In this document: piece by piece, positions 7,271 through 7,353 of the stretch
Layout of the letters: each line of letters begins with the position of its first letter
Position numbering within the stretch: the first letter of the stretch is position 1
The notes under the pieces: model-generated
The model's input: only the letters and a program-made list of their open reading frames with translations
Told to the model about the DNA's origin: nothing
The model's database searches: none
Made by a program: the position numbers and the translations under genes
Origin: Bacteroidaceae bacterium
GTDB lineage: Bacteria; Bacteroidota; Bacteroidia; Bacteroidales; Bacteroidaceae
NCBI GenBank assembly: GCA_900769465.1
Contig: CAAGGT010000135.1
Span: 1-7,353, forward strand
Length of the DNA: 7,353 nucleotides
Reading direction: 5' to 3'

Positions 7271-7353
7271 TTAAGGGTTTGAAAAGGGATTTTTCCCTTT
7301 CTTCTGTCTGAAAAGACCCCCCGACCGCCCTGCATCGCCCGACCGAAAACCGC
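7271..7353 (-). CDS. Possible 3' end of an upstream late gene (frame uncertain)
   Basis: All three minus-strand frames are open from the window edge. They end at 7271-7273 (TAA, tail ...LFRQKKGKNPFSNP), 7263-7265 (TAA, ...SLFKPLNA) and 7240-7242 (TGA, ...KCLIFGVLVF). The bases up to about 7310 are clearly more GC-rich than the AT-rich stretch that follows, as expected at the end of a coding region. I give the 7271 frame because its Lys/Arg-rich, Pro-ending tail looks most protein-like, but this is a weak preference. In long-tailed phages this slot usually holds a tail assembly chaperone. Too little is present to name it, and it may not be coding at all. Confidence 0.25.
   Translation of the reverse strand, partial: GFRSGDAGRSGGLFRQKKGKNPFSNP
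7283..7300 (-). terminator. Short hairpin upstream of the tape measure gene, possible weak terminator or attenuator
   Basis: AAAGGGA (7283-7289) and TCCCTTT (7294-7300) form a perfect 7-bp stem with a 4-base loop. Read on the minus strand, the stem is followed by only one further T and then CAAACCC, so the T tract is poor. It sits at or just inside the end of the possible upstream gene. It could reduce read-through into the tape measure gene or be a chance AT-rich palindrome. Confidence 0.25.

Noticed and set aside
7320..7345. Two copies of CCCGACCG 18 bases apart as a possible operator or att core
   Set aside because: Eight-base repeats in GC-rich DNA at the window edge are weak evidence, and no second matching site occurs near the recombinase.

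Overview
The window looks like a piece of a temperate tailed phage (prophage) from a Bacteroidota host, most likely a gut Bacteroidales such as Bacteroides, Parabacteroides or Prevotella. Three things point there. The recombinase is of the Bacteroidota tyrosine-integrase type, with an N-terminus like K-L-V-F-D-R-R and the first catalytic arginine replaced, as in CTnDOT IntDOT. The tape measure protein has the sequence style I know from Bacteroidales prophages. None of the three start codons has a recognisable Shine-Dalgarno sequence; they have A-rich leaders instead, as is usual in that phylum. I recognise these families from memory; no database search was possible.

Layout, left to right. Positions 18-1187 (+) hold a complete 389-residue tyrosine recombinase. 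It meets a convergent gene tail to tail: the two coding regions overlap by 8 bp at 1180-1187. An intrinsic terminator for the recombinase transcript (16-bp stem, T6 tract, 1208-1253) lies inside the 3' coding end of that opposing gene. Positions 1180-2991 (-) encode a 603-residue protein that I take to be a tail-tip or hub-like structural protein. Positions 2991-7136 (-) encode a 1381-residue tail tape measure protein, whose stop overlaps the start of the 603-residue gene (TAATG). Positions 7137-7270 hold no gene I can support. The last ~83 bases (7271-7353) are GC-rich and may contain, on the minus strand, the 3' end of the preceding late gene.

How the parts fit. Minus-strand transcription reads tape measure, then hub-like protein, as in the late tail module of a long-tailed siphovirus; the tape measure length predicts a tail of roughly 200 nm. 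The recombinase is transcribed towards this module. Late transcripts that run past 1180 would be antisense to the recombinase gene, and I see no minus-strand terminator to stop them. The recombinase transcript, by contrast, is closed off by its own terminator inside the tail gene.

I see no CRISPR array, tRNA, insertion sequence, retroelement or defence gene. The most notable points are the double use of DNA at the convergent junction, the substituted catalytic arginine, and the recombinase sitting directly against the tail module, where further tail-tip or fibre genes would normally follow.
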